From Armillaria gallica (Eukaryota > Basidiomycota > Agaricomycetes > Agaricales > Physalacriaceae), in assembly GCA_037576215.1 (NCBI GenBank), contig JBANDB010000005.1, forward strand, positions 5,022,001 through 5,086,000: a stretch of 64,000 nucleotides of DNA, written 5' to 3'. The notes under the pieces were generated by a model, which ran no database searches, had not been told where the DNA came from, and worked only from the letters and a program-made list of their open reading frames with translations. Of this stretch, positions 11,229 through 22,778 are shown piece by piece (the first letter of the stretch is position 1; each line of letters starts with the position of its first letter). A program made the translations under genes and the position numbers.

Positions 11229-12878
11229 ATGGACATTACTCTATTCATCAACGACATCGTCGTCTTGGACTTGACGGACTACTTTACTGTGCATTCGGTA
11301 CCACTCTGGGCGAAGAGGCTGGTGTAGCACCCTCAGATTTATATAAATTGTGGGCAACACTCTCATTCTCAGACTGATCTCTACGGTACTGATTTTAATA
11401 TCTCAGAACGGGTCCCCCGGTACAGCTCCAATCTTATGTACTAGAAAGCAGTGGTCACTTAATTTCCATGCAGTTGATCGGCTGCTTCCTGGGTCTGATC
11501 TTATATGGCATCCTGTGCAATCAAGTCTGTCAGTGGTCCTATCCTTGTCTGCACATTCTTGACTGTCCTTTACTCACCTCATTCAAAGACATATACTACA
11601 TCTCCTTTCCAAAGGATAATTTGGGGTCCAAGACGGTCGTATATCTTCTCTGGCTGGCCGAGACTGTTGAGACTGTTTGCAACATGATTGACACTTTCGA
11701 CATGTTCTGTTACAATTTTGGGAACGTTTCTGAACTCAATGATGTCCATCTCTCATGGATCACGGTTCCTATTCTCTCTGGATTTGGTGCGTACTTATGC
11801 ACGTACATTTATGCTTCGAGTTACTGAAATAGCGGTAGTTGGCTGCCTCGCCCAATTATTTTACGCCTGGCGGATGTATACAGCATTCAGCAAGAAGGCC
11901 CGATGGCTATGTATTATCCTGTCGGTGGTAAGGTTTTTAAAAAACGTCTTATACTGCTCCCTAAAAACAATATCTTCATCAAAGATCGCTTTTGCTCAAT
12001 TCATGGCTGCTATCTATTGCGGCATCCAAATACGGAACAGCGACCACTACTCAAACCTTCAGAAATTTTCGAAGGTCAGGGTGACGACAATTGTGAGCAG
12101 GTCTTCGTCGTGTCCCGTATTCAATCATTTACGACTCGTAGATATGGTTGTGTGGAAGTGTTTTGTGTGATACTGCCATTGCTGTGTGCATGGTCTACCT
12201 TGTAAGTGAAGTCGGGGCATAGCACTTAGGTCTTGACTGATCGTTGCCGCCTGTAGTTAAGTCGAGCTCAAACCGGTCTCAAATCTACTCGGATACTTCT
12301 TTCCAGACTAATACGACTGAGCATTGAAACTGGGACAGTAACGGGTTAGTCATATACTAGGAAATTGAATCGCATTAGCTCATTTACCATGAGTCTGCGC
12401 AGCTGCGATGGCTGCCGTTCAGGTGGCACTCTTTCTCTCCTACAATAAAAACTACTCCACTGTCCCTGCGCACTGCTTGATAAAGATGTATTCGAATACG
12501 GTCCTTGCTGTTTGCAACAGCCGTATGACCGGACGGATTCGCGGAGGAAGGGAAGACACAACCCTTCACTCGTTCGACTCTTTCGATATGTCAATTGGCG
12601 GATTGAATATCGAGCTTCGGGATACAGAGGCCAACACAAACGCAGATTCTTCTCTGCGGCCGGAGTTGTGCCAAAGAAGCGATGACCAGGAGAAGGCTAT
12701 TGGGCTCAACGATCGTTTTTTAAACACTGGCTCAACGGCGGCCGTGTTGGGCGCAAAGGTCAGACACTTTCGCCCTCAAGTCAAGCAGATAATCTTATGT
12801 AAATTCTATACAGCCAACATGAATGGCACGGCGTTGACGGTTATCATTGGTACTTGTACAGACTTTATACAACAATAA
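11229..12878 (+). CDS. DUF6534-type integral membrane protein
   Basis: Separate exons in different frames together spell the order of a DUF6534 protein, a basidiomycete seven-helix family of unknown function. First comes LIGCFLGLILYGILCNQ (about 11470-11520), then DNLGSKTVVYLLWLAETVE with a following helix (11620-11790), then EIAVVGCLAQLFYAWRMYT (about 11828-11880), a segment near MAAIYCGIQI (12005), and a last helix with a cytoplasmic start, HCLIKMYSNTVLAVCNSR (about 12470-12530). Introns between these are implied by the frame changes and by acceptor-like sequences such as TTTCATGCAG-type sites, but not every boundary can be fixed. The start is the weakest point: an ATG at 11229 is possible, and an alternative first exon reads FGTTLG. 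The end is taken as TAA 12876-12878. Confidence 0.55.
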
Positions 12879-14007
12879 TTAATATTACCGTGTAATCGAA
12901 CTTCTGACATCACGACTTACATGGAAGACCCGGGGGTATTTCCCCGCATTTTTCACCATAAAATAGGTACCCCGCACTCCGTTTTCGAGAACTATCTATC
13001 GCCACTACGTCCACAGGAATTGTCAACTCGGCCGCCGCTTCCCTCTTTTGACCGCTAAAGAAACGTCCCCGGAACGTGCGGAAATGGCAGAAGTGAGCAT
13101 CAGGTTTGCATTCCAGAGTAGATTGTTGACGGGTGATAGGGATAGTATTCCCGCTGAAGATCCATAGCAGTCAGCAATCTGCTTGTCTACGGGGTAGATA
13201 GTGTGCAGCTTTCTAAACTGTATATTTCATCTTGACATTAGAATTGAGAGTGTATTTACAATTGCTCTCATATTAATCCTTACTTGGTCAATTAAGAAAA
13301 TTTCCGAAATGACTTGATATAATCAGTAGACCTTGTAGTTGGAAGTGTAGTATGGAAACATTATTTTGGAACGTTTAACCAACGATAGAGAGGATTTGTT
13401 GGCGGTCCCGCAGTTTATCATCTACTTCGTGCCAAAGTCCAGAGAGTCCCCAGAGGGTCTGAAGACATCCTGCCTAACTCATGCGCAGCACAAAGACCAA
13501 GGCTGTCTTCCCGGATTTCTGCGTCTCGTTTTTGCCCTACAGCCTCCGAGACCCCTTTCGTTCCTTGACTGGCATTTGCTGAAACTAGATGGGGCGTTCG
13601 TTCCTATGATGGAGAAGGATAGACGGCCTGTAACTCGCCATGCCAAACCGCTATTGGAAGCCTCAGAACAAGAGCCAACCAAACACCAAGCCTTCGTTCT
13701 CTTCAAGGATTCCGATGGGTGTGCTATATCCACCCAGCTGGACGGTTTTGGTTCATTCGTTCTACAGTAACGCAGGCTTAGTCCCGTATTCGATTTGAGT
13801 CCACACGGTTGTTATGGCAGCGCTAATTCATCGTATTCATATCTTTCGAAAGGCAAAGTGCTTCTATGCCTGATCCAAATATCTAGAAGAGCTTCTTGTT
13901 ACAAGGCGCAGCCTGTGCAAACCTACAAAAACCCAGGCAAAAACGAAACGAAAAGTCCGAGCACACCCACTATAGGACCGAATATAGTCCCGAGGTCATG
14001 AATGCTA
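12879..14007. other. Intergenic region with one unassigned open frame
   Basis: A 134-codon frame at 13366-13770 (plus) ends in TAA. It has no recognised domain, membrane segment or splice context. The rest is AT-rich. It separates two convergent membrane-protein genes. Confidence 0.25.
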
Positions 14008-16519
14008 CTAACGATCTTTCTTCACAACGACAACACCACCGGGGCTCGTATCATCAGCATGAAGCGTAGGAAGGAAGTACGACGATTGAGGTCTATCGAG
14101 CTCCTGAGAGCCTTTAAGGACATGAAGCGGAACCGGGAATTCGGGCAGCGGCGCTTTCTCAATATCCATGTCCTCACGGTGCTGGAAAACTTCTGGAGCA
14201 AAATTGGACGACGCCACTGTACGGATTCGGCGTTCACTGAAACAGGACATATTAGTAACTGGTGAGTGTAAAATGCGGCGGAACGTACAATACTGTGCCA
14301 GCCCTTGATCAAAGTTCCGTAGACAAACGATGCCTAGGATTATGCAGGCGACGATGACGATCATGTATGCGACCGTGAAGCAGGCAAGGTTAGCCCACAT
14401 GATAAACGTCCTAAGTGGAGGTTATATGAGATGCGCACGAAGCGAGGTGATTAAGTACCATCTGTAGACTTGAGAATATAACATGAGGCTTTCACACAGC
14501 AGGAACAGGAAGCCGACGAAGAGGACTGTGAACATCCATTTCTTTCTTTCGTACCGAACCGCGTACCATCCCTACAATGATCAGAGAGATACAAGGCGGA
14601 AGAAGGCGTTCCTTACCAATACCATCCACGGGACAACCATCTGAAGGACATTGAGCAACAACATATGCTAACCATTGTAGATGGAATACGCACAAGGGTG
14701 TAGAATATGAAGACACCTTTATAAATCACCGTGTGCTCGGAAATATGATTGATGTAAGTGTTGAACAACTGATCGATCCAAAGTCCCATTCCGGCGGGAA
14801 GAATGTAGACCTCGAGCTGTAAACATGCTTGCATAGCCATGAAAAACTACGGCCCGAGTAAGCGGCGCATCAGAAGCATCTACCGAATCTCCCCACCTTA
14901 TGAATCCTGAGGATATGAGCTGGTGCACCAACACACTTGTATGATTGCACAGCGTACACCTGTCATACTACTTAGTCGTTAAGTGGAAAACCGTGTTGGA
15001 ATATGCGAGAGAATTCGAGCAATCCGGCATTCCGGCATGCTGAGTAAGATATTGATTGGATAGAAATTACTAGAATAAACGTAGTTTAGTATAAATATAG
15101 GAAGTCAATGGACAAACTCCTCAGGAGTTTGTAACCCAGAGACTATTGTATAATTTCGACCAAGTGTTCATAGCATGTTACGCGAAAAATTCCCATATTC
15201 GTCGTGCACTGGCAAGTCAGAGACCATGCAAAGACCCTGTTACCCGTTACACCTTTACAAAAGTGTTCAGTTCAAGGGCCACCGTTACGCGTTACTGAAC
15301 ACTTGGTCGAAATTATACAGTAGGTCTTACAAGCATTGTACTGAGGTAAAGCCTTAATTACAACAAACCGCATGTGAAATTACAACAAACCCTAAGAACT
15401 GTCCATATCATGATGGACAAGGCGGTGAGATTCAACACAAGGTCGGGAATCTCCAACGAGGAACGAGTGCTGAAGTATATCGGGAAGAAATCAACCGAGC
15501 ATGGCGTGCCGGGATTACTTAGAAGCGCCCTGTACACGCTGGACAGATGGTGGTACGCCAGATCGCATATGCCGACCATGCGGTAAGCAGTATCCTGGCA
15601 CCGATCCCAGCGAGACTGAGATACATCAGTAGTTGAACGGATGAGAGGAATAGTAAAATTAAATTACGTACAGATGAGGCACAGAGTCTTGAATCATGGC
15701 GAGAATGGAGATGCCAAAGAGCCAGAATTGCAAGAAGATGAAGGCGAGGTTTTCCCGGCTGAAATTGGACAAGCTGAAGCAGGGTTGAATAAACGTAACT
15801 TACTCTTGGGACGGTAAAAGTAATGTCTGGATGCAAGTCTGGCTCAAGGTTATGTTACCGCTTTCGCCCTTGAGGGGCTTGAGAGTGACGGAACATGTTG
15901 TGCTATCCAAGGGCGTGACGGAGAAGCCTGAACCTTCCAGACCGGCGCGCCATACGAAATTGTTCTCAGTGATCTGAAGAAAGTGTAAGATTTAGTTCAC
16001 CGACTCGTTGGAATGACGCACGTTCTGGTTACTATCAATAAGCATGGCTGACGGGGGCCGATTAATCGTAAAGACATCCGAACAAGAAGTGTCGTCGTGA
16101 GGAAGGTAGTCACACATCCGTAAGGTCGAGCCAACGAAGAACGGAACATTGGCGGCTACGGTCACCCTTTTGAGTAAGGCGTTGTATTCAGAATCGACGG
16201 AGAAGAGTAAGGACTGTATGATCCCCTGCGCGAAGCAGTGGAAGAAACCAAAGAGAAAAAACGCAGTGTTAAGACGGTTGAGAGTGATACGGGTATACTG
16301 TAATGTCGTTGCTCGTCAGTATCGTGTCCTACGTCTAATATAAGTGAACGAACGAGCGCCTCCAACTTCTACTTCAATGTCCTTCTTATCATCGCTGCAA
16401 TTGAAGTAGTCTTGACTTGCAAGATAAAATAACCGGATATTCGAAAAACAGCCCAGCAGAAGAACGAAAATCCGTGGGTTTTGGTGGTGCACCGCGACAG
16501 CGACAACGCGTTTTGGCAT
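14008..16519 (-). CDS. Seven-helix membrane protein with extracellular N-terminal domain
   Basis: Exons spread over 2.5 kb assemble into a basidiomycete receptor-like membrane family. In order on the minus strand: a signal-like segment after the ATG at 16519 (RIFVLLLGCFSNIRLFYL); a helix AFFLFGFFHCFAQGIIQSLLF; an extracellular domain with cysteines and N-glycosylation sites (MCDYLPHDDTSC, NITLSQTC); several helices; DLVLNLTALSIMIWTVLR; YKCVGAPAHILRIHK joined to FFMAMQACLQLEVY; GLWIDQLFN; KKWMFTVLFVGFLFLLCES; and the last helix MIVIVACIILGIVCLRN with a charged tail ending at 14008. Good introns include 15390-14960 (431 nt, containing a MITE) and 14896-14847 (50 nt), plus one splitting the codon of YRW|TFIM near 14455-14412. 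Family function is unknown; the topology suggests a surface sensor. The first 12 or so codons lie in an inverted repeat, so the true start could be further downstream. Confidence 0.7.
15146..15320. mobile_element. 175-bp MITE with TA target site (Tc1/mariner-like) inside an intron
   Basis: The terminal inverted repeats read TTGTATAATTTCGACCAAGT on the left and the inverse on the right, extending through GTTCA, with a further GTTACGCG match just inside. TA dinucleotides flank both ends (15144-15145 and 15321-15322), as for Tc1/mariner-derived Stowaway-type elements. There is no coding capacity. It lies within the 431-nt intron of the seven-helix gene, which is much longer than the other introns here. 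Confidence 0.75.
16476..16513. repeat. Left arm of a 38-bp inverted repeat
   Basis: GGGTTTTGGTGGTGCACCGC and the 18 bases after it are the inverse of 16714-16751, with one or two mismatches. The arms are separated by about 200 bp. The right arm overlaps the start of dispersed repeat A. The proposed start codon of the minus-strand membrane gene (16519-16517) lies at the outer edge of this arm. Confidence 0.7.
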
Positions 16520-16713
16520 GAGTGCTTCATGGATGACATGCTATTTGGACCAGTGATATGTTGTTAAGCATCAACATTCAAAACCAGTACTTGTTGAATG
16601 ATCTTTTAAACTTTATGGATAATTTCAGCAGCAATACATGATGTTATCAGTAGTGAGGTGAATGTATACTCAGAAGAAGATGAACGACGCTTGTAAGTCA
16701 AGAAGCTGCTCAG

Positions 16714-16751
16714 AAATGCGTTGTCGCTGTCGCGGTGCACCACCAAAACCC
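16714..16751. repeat. Right arm of the 38-bp inverted repeat
   Basis: Inverse of 16476-16513; see the left arm. The 200-bp spacer has no coding signal, so the pair could be a small foldback element or two opposed repeat ends. Confidence 0.7.
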
Positions 16752-16883
16752 AAATATGGTATCCGCGTTCTGACCTTTTTAGGATTCGGCAAATCCCTAA
16801 ACGCGTCAAAGGGAATTCAAAGTCAGATTTACAGGTCCCCTACATCGACGCTTGCTCATGTACGGGGATCGGTCACAGGTCTA
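16742..16883. repeat. Dispersed repeat A, copy 2
   Basis: Nearly identical to 6318-6459 over 142 bp. Differences include TCCGAC versus TCTGAC and ACGCAT versus ACGCGT, both transitions at CpG sites. Confidence 0.75.
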
Positions 16884-16939
16884 AGAAAAAAGAAACTGGC
16901 AGGCCGCGATGATCCGACGGCGAATGACAAAGAAGGAGC

Positions 16940-17008
16940 TCGGTGGCTGTGCCATTGTTTGGATTTCACAGTTTGCACAAATTTATCCGCATCGACGTTA
17001 ACCACCAT
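16940..17008. repeat. Short dispersed repeat upstream of the MDR gene (copy 2)
   Basis: Related to 957-1007 near the FunK1 gene: a shared CGGTGGCTGTGCC start and ACCACCAT end with a looser middle. It lies about 270 bp upstream of the MDR start codon. Confidence 0.4.
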
Positions 17009-17277
17009 TTGACCACCGTCGCCTCCTACCGTTATCTTGCTATCATATTTCTCTGCTACGTCCAGAATCGTGTATAATGGCTAGTGGATATTCGATCGTC
17101 TAATAACCGCCCAGTACCAGGTTTCACAGTGCCCGACTTGGATGCTTTATAATTGAACTGAATTGGTGAGCGCTTATCCTCTGTAATATGGACTATTTCT
17201 AAGCAAGGCCTAGGGTCAAATATCAGCCACTCTACCCATATATCTAAGCAAGAAGGACTCTGTATATCAGCATCATC

Positions 17278-18573
17278 ATGAAGGCTCTCACAACTGTATC
17301 CGGAAATACTGCTCTCGTCGTCGAACTGCCTGTTCCAGAGCCTGGTCCTACTGAGATAAGGTATGCCATCTCTCCAATTATTGTTGATGTATAGCCTAAT
17401 GATGTATGTAGGGTCAAGGTTCACTCTGTTGCACTCAACCCAGTTGACGCGCTCTACGTCGCGCATCCTGTAGACAAAGCATTTGGTCGCGTCGTCGGGA
17501 GCGATATTGCTGGTATCGTCGACAAAGTTGGATCAGAAGCCACCCAGTGGTGTGCAGGTGACAGAGTAGCTGGGCTCCTCCAAGGAGGTATGCAGTACTA
17601 CCTCGGCATATATGCACCTTGTTCATGAGTTTATCTTCAGCGACGTCCGGCAATATTCGGCCTGGGGGTTTCGCGGAATATGCTATCCTTGAAGCGGATT
17701 TGGCTATTCGTATCCCCAGTTCCGTCTCTTACGACCAAGCTGCAACACTGCCTCTTGGTTCGTTAACAGCCGCACAGGTAATGTTACACTTTTCTTCGAC
17801 ATAATCAGTATAATTGACCGATGAAACAGGCTCTGTTTATTCGTCTCGGAATCAATGCACCATTCCCAAGTCCCTTCTCGTTTCCTCCTGAAGCTGCATC
17901 TTCCCCCTCAATCTTGATTTATTCTGCAGCAACGTCTATTGGTCTCTATGCCATCGAGTTGATTAAGCTATTGCATTCTGCGGGTAGGCAGACCTATCGC
18001 GTCTTTGCTACAGCCAGCCCGAAGAACCACGCTAAGCTGCTTTCACTTGGTGTCGAGGCCGTATTCGATTACCGCTCTCCTACATGGATTGACGATGTTC
18101 GAAGCGCTTCTGGAGGAATCACGTATGCCTTTGACTGTATATCAGAGGACGACACGACTGCGCACATATCCCAGACATTTAGGGAGGGAGGTGGAGTGAT
18201 TGCCGTTATTCGAAAGACAGCGTGGAAGAAGGATGGCATTCGAGCGAATGTGACTCCTCTGTATAGCGCTGCGTGGTCGGGTCTGGGCCATGAGATTCTC
18301 TACAATGACGAGACTCTCCCAGCGTCTCCTGAATGGCGAGCGTTCACTGTTGCATTCTTCTCTTTCCTGGGAAGAGATGAGCAGAAGTTGCCTATCAAGC
18401 CAAACCCTGTCCGTGTCATGCCGGGTGGATTGGAGCTTATGGTTACGGAAGGCTTCGCTCTTTTGGGAGACAACAAGGTTGCAGACAGAGAAAAGAACGC
18501 TGTTGAAAGCGGTTCAAGGCTCTGGATGAAACCCATATCTGGGGAAAAGCTGGTTTATCATCTCACATCTTAA
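17278..18573 (+). CDS. MDR-family zinc-type alcohol dehydrogenase-like oxidoreductase
   Basis: Four exons encode a medium-chain dehydrogenase/reductase related to fungal enoyl-reductase and ToxD-like proteins. The GroES-like N-terminal domain shows VHSVALNPVDALY, GSDIAGIVDKVG and GDRVAGLLQGG. The Rossmann domain shows SILIYSAATSIGLYAIEL, then ATASPKNHAKLLSLGVEAVFDY and GGITYAFDCIS. The C-terminus ends EKLVYHLTS. Introns are short and in phase: one after the codon run PTEIR (about 17361-17410), one starting after QG (GTATGC..CTTCAG) and 17778-17829. The structural and catalytic zinc cysteines of true alcohol dehydrogenases are not evident, so a zinc-independent NADPH-dependent reductase is more likely. 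The substrate cannot be told. The last 100 bp of the gene and its 3' flank are duplicated at 38124-38390. Confidence 0.85.
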
Positions 18574-18749
18574 AGACGTCGAGGGTATAAAACTCTCCAT
18601 TCTAACTTCTTCATCGGCGGTTACCCACTTGTGTGCACAACATCAATTCTTTCGCAAGCAACTCTCAAATTATGATACTTCTAACTCTACCTTGTGTCTG
18701 AAGCGTTCGGCCGTTGAACTGAACATATCGACAAACTCTTCACTAGGAA
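18469..18749. repeat. Segment duplicated at 38124-38390
   Basis: The end of the MDR coding region and about 175 bp of 3' flank recur at 38.1 kb with few differences and one 15-bp deletion. The next segment, 18746-18834 (GGAATGGCACATTCAGAGTT onward), recurs not there but at 41299-41386. Confidence 0.85.
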
Positions 18750-18923
18750 TGGCACATTCAGAGTTCAAACGCAGAAGACTCCGCCTAAAATGCCACGTGA
18801 AATATTGTATACCAAGTAGCCTCAACATATTATAATTTCACCCACCGCCTTGTCCGCGTCAGCTCTCGTTGCTTGAAATCCTTCACTTCGTCGCATTTTC
18901 GAACTTCGTCAATCTCGGATTGC

Positions 18924-21900
18924 ATGGCTAGCACGGACGTCAGCGGCTGTTTCGGTTCCCACGACTGTGGCGGTACTCCTGCAACTCCTGACTGTGGTGG
19001 TACCCGCCACGGCGATGACGCAGCTGTAAGTAACCGATGCAGATCTCAACTCTGTTGTGATAATTGTTGCGTTGAAAAGCCTCCGGATTTGCGCGCGCAA
19101 ATCGAAGCGCCCGCTCAAGAGCCTGAACCATGCTCCTGTTGCTCGGGTGATGATGTTGATGATAAGCCCACGATTTCTGCCAGAGAAGGCTCAATTGCAT
19201 TACAAGGTTTATCGACTCGTGCTACTGGTGGGTTTTCAATTTGGATCGTCAAAATCGGTGGGGTGTGCTGACCGCTGTACAAAAGCTCGAGGACGTCGGT
19301 GCTGCGGAGCTGCATGTTGCGCAAGCCCGTTAAGAAGAGGAAGACGCTCCAAGATTTTATCATGGAAAGTCAAAAGAGTACCGTGTTGCACTGGAATCGA
19401 CCGAGAGCGTCTCAATCATGCTTCCATCGAGGATACGTCACCCGACGACCAAGGCGGGAAGGAAAAGGTTCTTACCCTTATGGTTGTTGGAATGGACTGC
19501 CCGGCTTGTTCTCCAAGAGTTGAACGAGCATTAAAAGGCCTCGGCGTGACAGACGTAAAGGTACATAATATTACTAATTTCAGAGAAATAATGATTTAGC
19601 TGACAGCGAATGTAGGTGGACTTTGTTAGCGCTCGGGCAACCTGTAGCTACATCAGTGGCTCTATCGATCCCGAAACTATCCGACGCAAGGTGGAAAACG
19701 TTACGGGTTTTATTTGTACCATTGCAAGCTTGCGAAATGGTCAGCGCACCCTCCGTGTTTCCTTCCCTAATGCCAGTATCCCCACCTCGGACACTCTTCG
19801 GGCACTTTTTGGCCGTGAACAAGAGATATTGAAAGTCTCTCGCACAGATGTTCGCTTCACAGTTGATCCCGCCGCTCGTTACCCGTCTGCACGTGCTATC
19901 CATACTGTCCTGCTTGAACAGGGATGGACTGTGACACCGGTTAATGAAGACGACGGTGAAGCGGCTATAGACGAGGCAGTTGCGCTTGACCTTCGTCGCT
20001 CGATCTGGCGATTCCTCTTGTCTGCAGTTCTTACCATTCCGGTCCTAGTGTTAGCATGGTCTGGGGGCTTCGAGAGTCAGTTCGCCCTTCGTGGTGGTGT
20101 CGCTCTCGGCCTCGCGTCATTGGTCCAGATTTTTTGTGCTGGTCACATCACTCTCGCCGCAGGACGCGCAGCCATCATTGACCATCGCCTTGATGCCGAC
20201 GTCTTGATCTCTTTATCCTCCCTCTCTGCATTCCTCTATTCCATTGTCAGCTATGGATATAATGTCGCGAAACACAGTGTCGATCTCGACAGCTTCTTTG
20301 AAACAAGCACCTTGCTCATCACGCTGATCCTACTCGGTCGTCTTGTTTCAGTCTACGCACGCAATGCGGCCAGACGAAGTTCCGTTGGCCTCACACCCCC
20401 TCCTGTTGAAGTCGCACATTGGGTTGATCCCAAAGTCGCTGATAGCATCCAGGACGTCCACACAGCGCTGCTAGAAGTGGATGACACGGTCGTTGTTTAT
20501 GCGGGCGAAATCATTCCTAGTGATGGTATTGTCGCCAGCCACATGTCAGATATCGACGAGTCTTTGATTACCGGTGAGGCGGTTCCTATAGCCAAAGGCC
20601 CGGGAGCTCCGGTTCTTGCAGGAACCACAGTTATCGGTCCACAGTCATTATACATCCGCTTATCGAAAGCCGTACAAGACAACTCCCTCGCTGAGTTATG
20701 CCGTTTGACTGCTGAAGCGCGCTCCTCCCGGGCTCCTATCCAAGATACCGCGGATAGGATTGCACGGCGCGTCATTCCCATTGTCCTAGCCGTTTCAGCA
20801 ATCGCGTTCACTGCATGGGCGCTAGTTCTCAAGTATGCGAGGCACCAATCCTCAGGCAAAGCAATCGCGGATGGGCTCTCCTATGCCGTTGCAGTATTAG
20901 CCTTGTCATGTCCATGTGCACTCACTTTATGTGTCCCCCTCGTCGTCCTCTACGCACGGAACGCGTCTCAGAAGCAATCGATTTCGCTCCTCTTCAAGTC
21001 GTCTGCTGCTCTCCAGAACGCGCGCACTGTAACCCACGTCATTTTTGACAAGACGGGAACGTTGACGACGGGAAAGATGAGAGTAGTCGAGTCGGTTTTT
21101 GACGAAAACAGCGGAATATGGATTGCAGGAGACGCCAATGGGCTGATCAAGGCTCTCGTCGCTGGGTCAGAGCACCCCGTCTCAGCTGCCGTGGCCCGAT
21201 ATCTCTCTTTGGGAGCTAATTCGGTCAGTAACCTCGAAAACATAGAAACGGTTGTGGGAAAGGGCATCCAAGCCGACTGGAATGGCTCTATCGTCCGTGG
21301 AGGAAGCATTAACTGGTGCGAGGTGCAAGATGTCGATTGTGTAGTCGCCATGCTCGATGCAGGAAAGAGCGTCTTCGCTGTAACGGTTAACCATGTCTTC
21401 CTCGCGGCTTTCGGATTGGAAGATGACATCCGTCCTGAGAGCACCGAGGTTGTGTCGTCTCTGGCAGCACGGGGAATCATAGTGTCTATTCTCAGCGGAG
21501 ATCACCAGAAGGCTGTAGACGGAATATGTCACCGGCTTGGAGTCGAGGGAGTCAAAGCGAAGGGAAACTGCCTACCAGAAGACAAACGGGATATTGTTCG
21601 CTTGACTTCGTGGAGCACATCCTGCAGTGAGGACGATGTCGAGTCTGGGCATGAGCACGGCGAGAGTCACGCGCATGCCCACGCTCACGGAGCCCCGCAG
21701 CAAAAGAATATTGTGGTGTTCGTGGGAGATGGGAGTAATGACACCGCAGCTCTCGCCCAAGCTGATATTGGCGTATCCCTGGTTTCGGGAACAGCCATAG
21801 CCATCAACTCAGCGGACGTCGTTATCCTTTCCGGCGGCTTGAAGGGTTTACTGCAGACTATCAGGGTGTCCCGTCTGACCTGGCGGCGCATTGTGTTGAG

Positions 21901-22057
21901 CCTCGCCTGGGCACTATCGTACAATGTCCTGGCGGTGCTCTTTGGCTCCGGGCTCCTTGTTGAGGTCCGCGTGCAACCACAATGGGCGGGGCTGGGTGAA
22001 TTCGCATCTCTTGTGCCGGTCCTGGCAGCTGCTCAGTCGTGTCGTTTCTTCAAGTGA
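18924..22057 (+). CDS. Heavy-metal P1B-type ATPase (fungal Pca1-like copper/cadmium pump)
   Basis: The ATP-driven metal transporter has a cysteine-rich N-terminus (CSCCSGDD; CCGAACC; PCC), a heavy-metal-associated domain (GMDCPACSPRVERAL), and the P-type core: the TGE loop in ITGEAVP, the metal-site helix motif SCPCAL, the phosphorylation motif DKTGTLT, the SEHPVS motif, and GDGSND in place of the usual GDGIND. Helix 7 keeps YN (LSYNVLAVL). A histidine-rich insertion, HEHGESHAHAHAHG, sits just before the GDGSND hinge. Exon 3 runs 19616-22057, after a clean intron 19561-19615; exon 2 covers the HMA domain. A further intron between about 19150 and 19270 is needed to link the first exon (frame of ATG 18924) to exon 2, but its ends are uncertain. 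Yeast Pca1 exports cadmium; the metal here is inferred to be Cu or Cd. Confidence 0.88.
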
Positions 22058-22242
22058 AGGCAATGTGGTGCTGAAAGAGAACGAAAGAAGAATTTCCCCG
22101 GAAATAACATGTACTTATTATTTGACCCACGATTTTCCGATGATCGACATGTGCGTACTTAGTGTGTTCCTTTTCACAGTGCTATTCCTAATATTTATTA
22201 CCGAGTTCGCGTATCTTCCTTGAGATAAGTAAAGTAAGTGAA

Positions 22243-22610
22243 ACAGTATGTACCACTGCTGACTAGTGATAAGCTAATAAATAAATCTACATACTTCTAT
22301 TTTTCCGTGACGAACATCCTCCTAGAGCAGCTGCGCCAGCAGCACCAGTAATACCCAATGCGTCAAGTCAAGCGGTAGTCGCGTCGCCGAGCTCGAACTC
22401 TTAGAACGAGCGGTAGTGGCAGGGCAGTATAACGACAGCGCACGCGAGAGGGAGGCGGCGGTGCGTGTGGCCTCGTCGTCGTCGTGGGTGATGGCGAGGG
22501 GATCGTGGTGGGAGAGGGAGAGAGTGGCTGTTGAGCTGTCCTGTGTCAGTTCGTCAAATGCCTTCCTCTTTGGGACTCACGTGGTGGCTGTGCTGAAGGG
22601 CGAATTTTCA
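22243..22610. repeat. Dispersed repeat B, copy 2
   Basis: Collinear with 5803-6255: TGTACCACT, ACTAGTGATAAG, TGACGAACATCCT, CAGCAGCACCAG, AAGCGGTAGTCGCG, and at the right end CACGTGGTGGCTGTGCTGAAGG. It lies between the ATPase stop and the start of the kinase gene, so it may supply part of that gene's 5' region. Confidence 0.55.
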
Positions 22611-22778
22611 AAAACTCTGTCGACATTTCCACTTCGACCTCTGTCGACGTCTTTTCATTCTGGATTCGTGGATTGACCTTATCCCAGGTCTGTTCTTCTC
22701 GATACGCCACTGTTCCTCTGATTTGCTTGTGTTAATTGTTGTGTTTTCCGTAGCTTTCTAACGACTCCTGGGAGTCTA

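Noticed and set aside
17056..17466. Minus-strand 136-codon frame opposite the MDR gene
   Set aside because: It is the complement of MDR exons 1-2 and their upstream region, with no own features.
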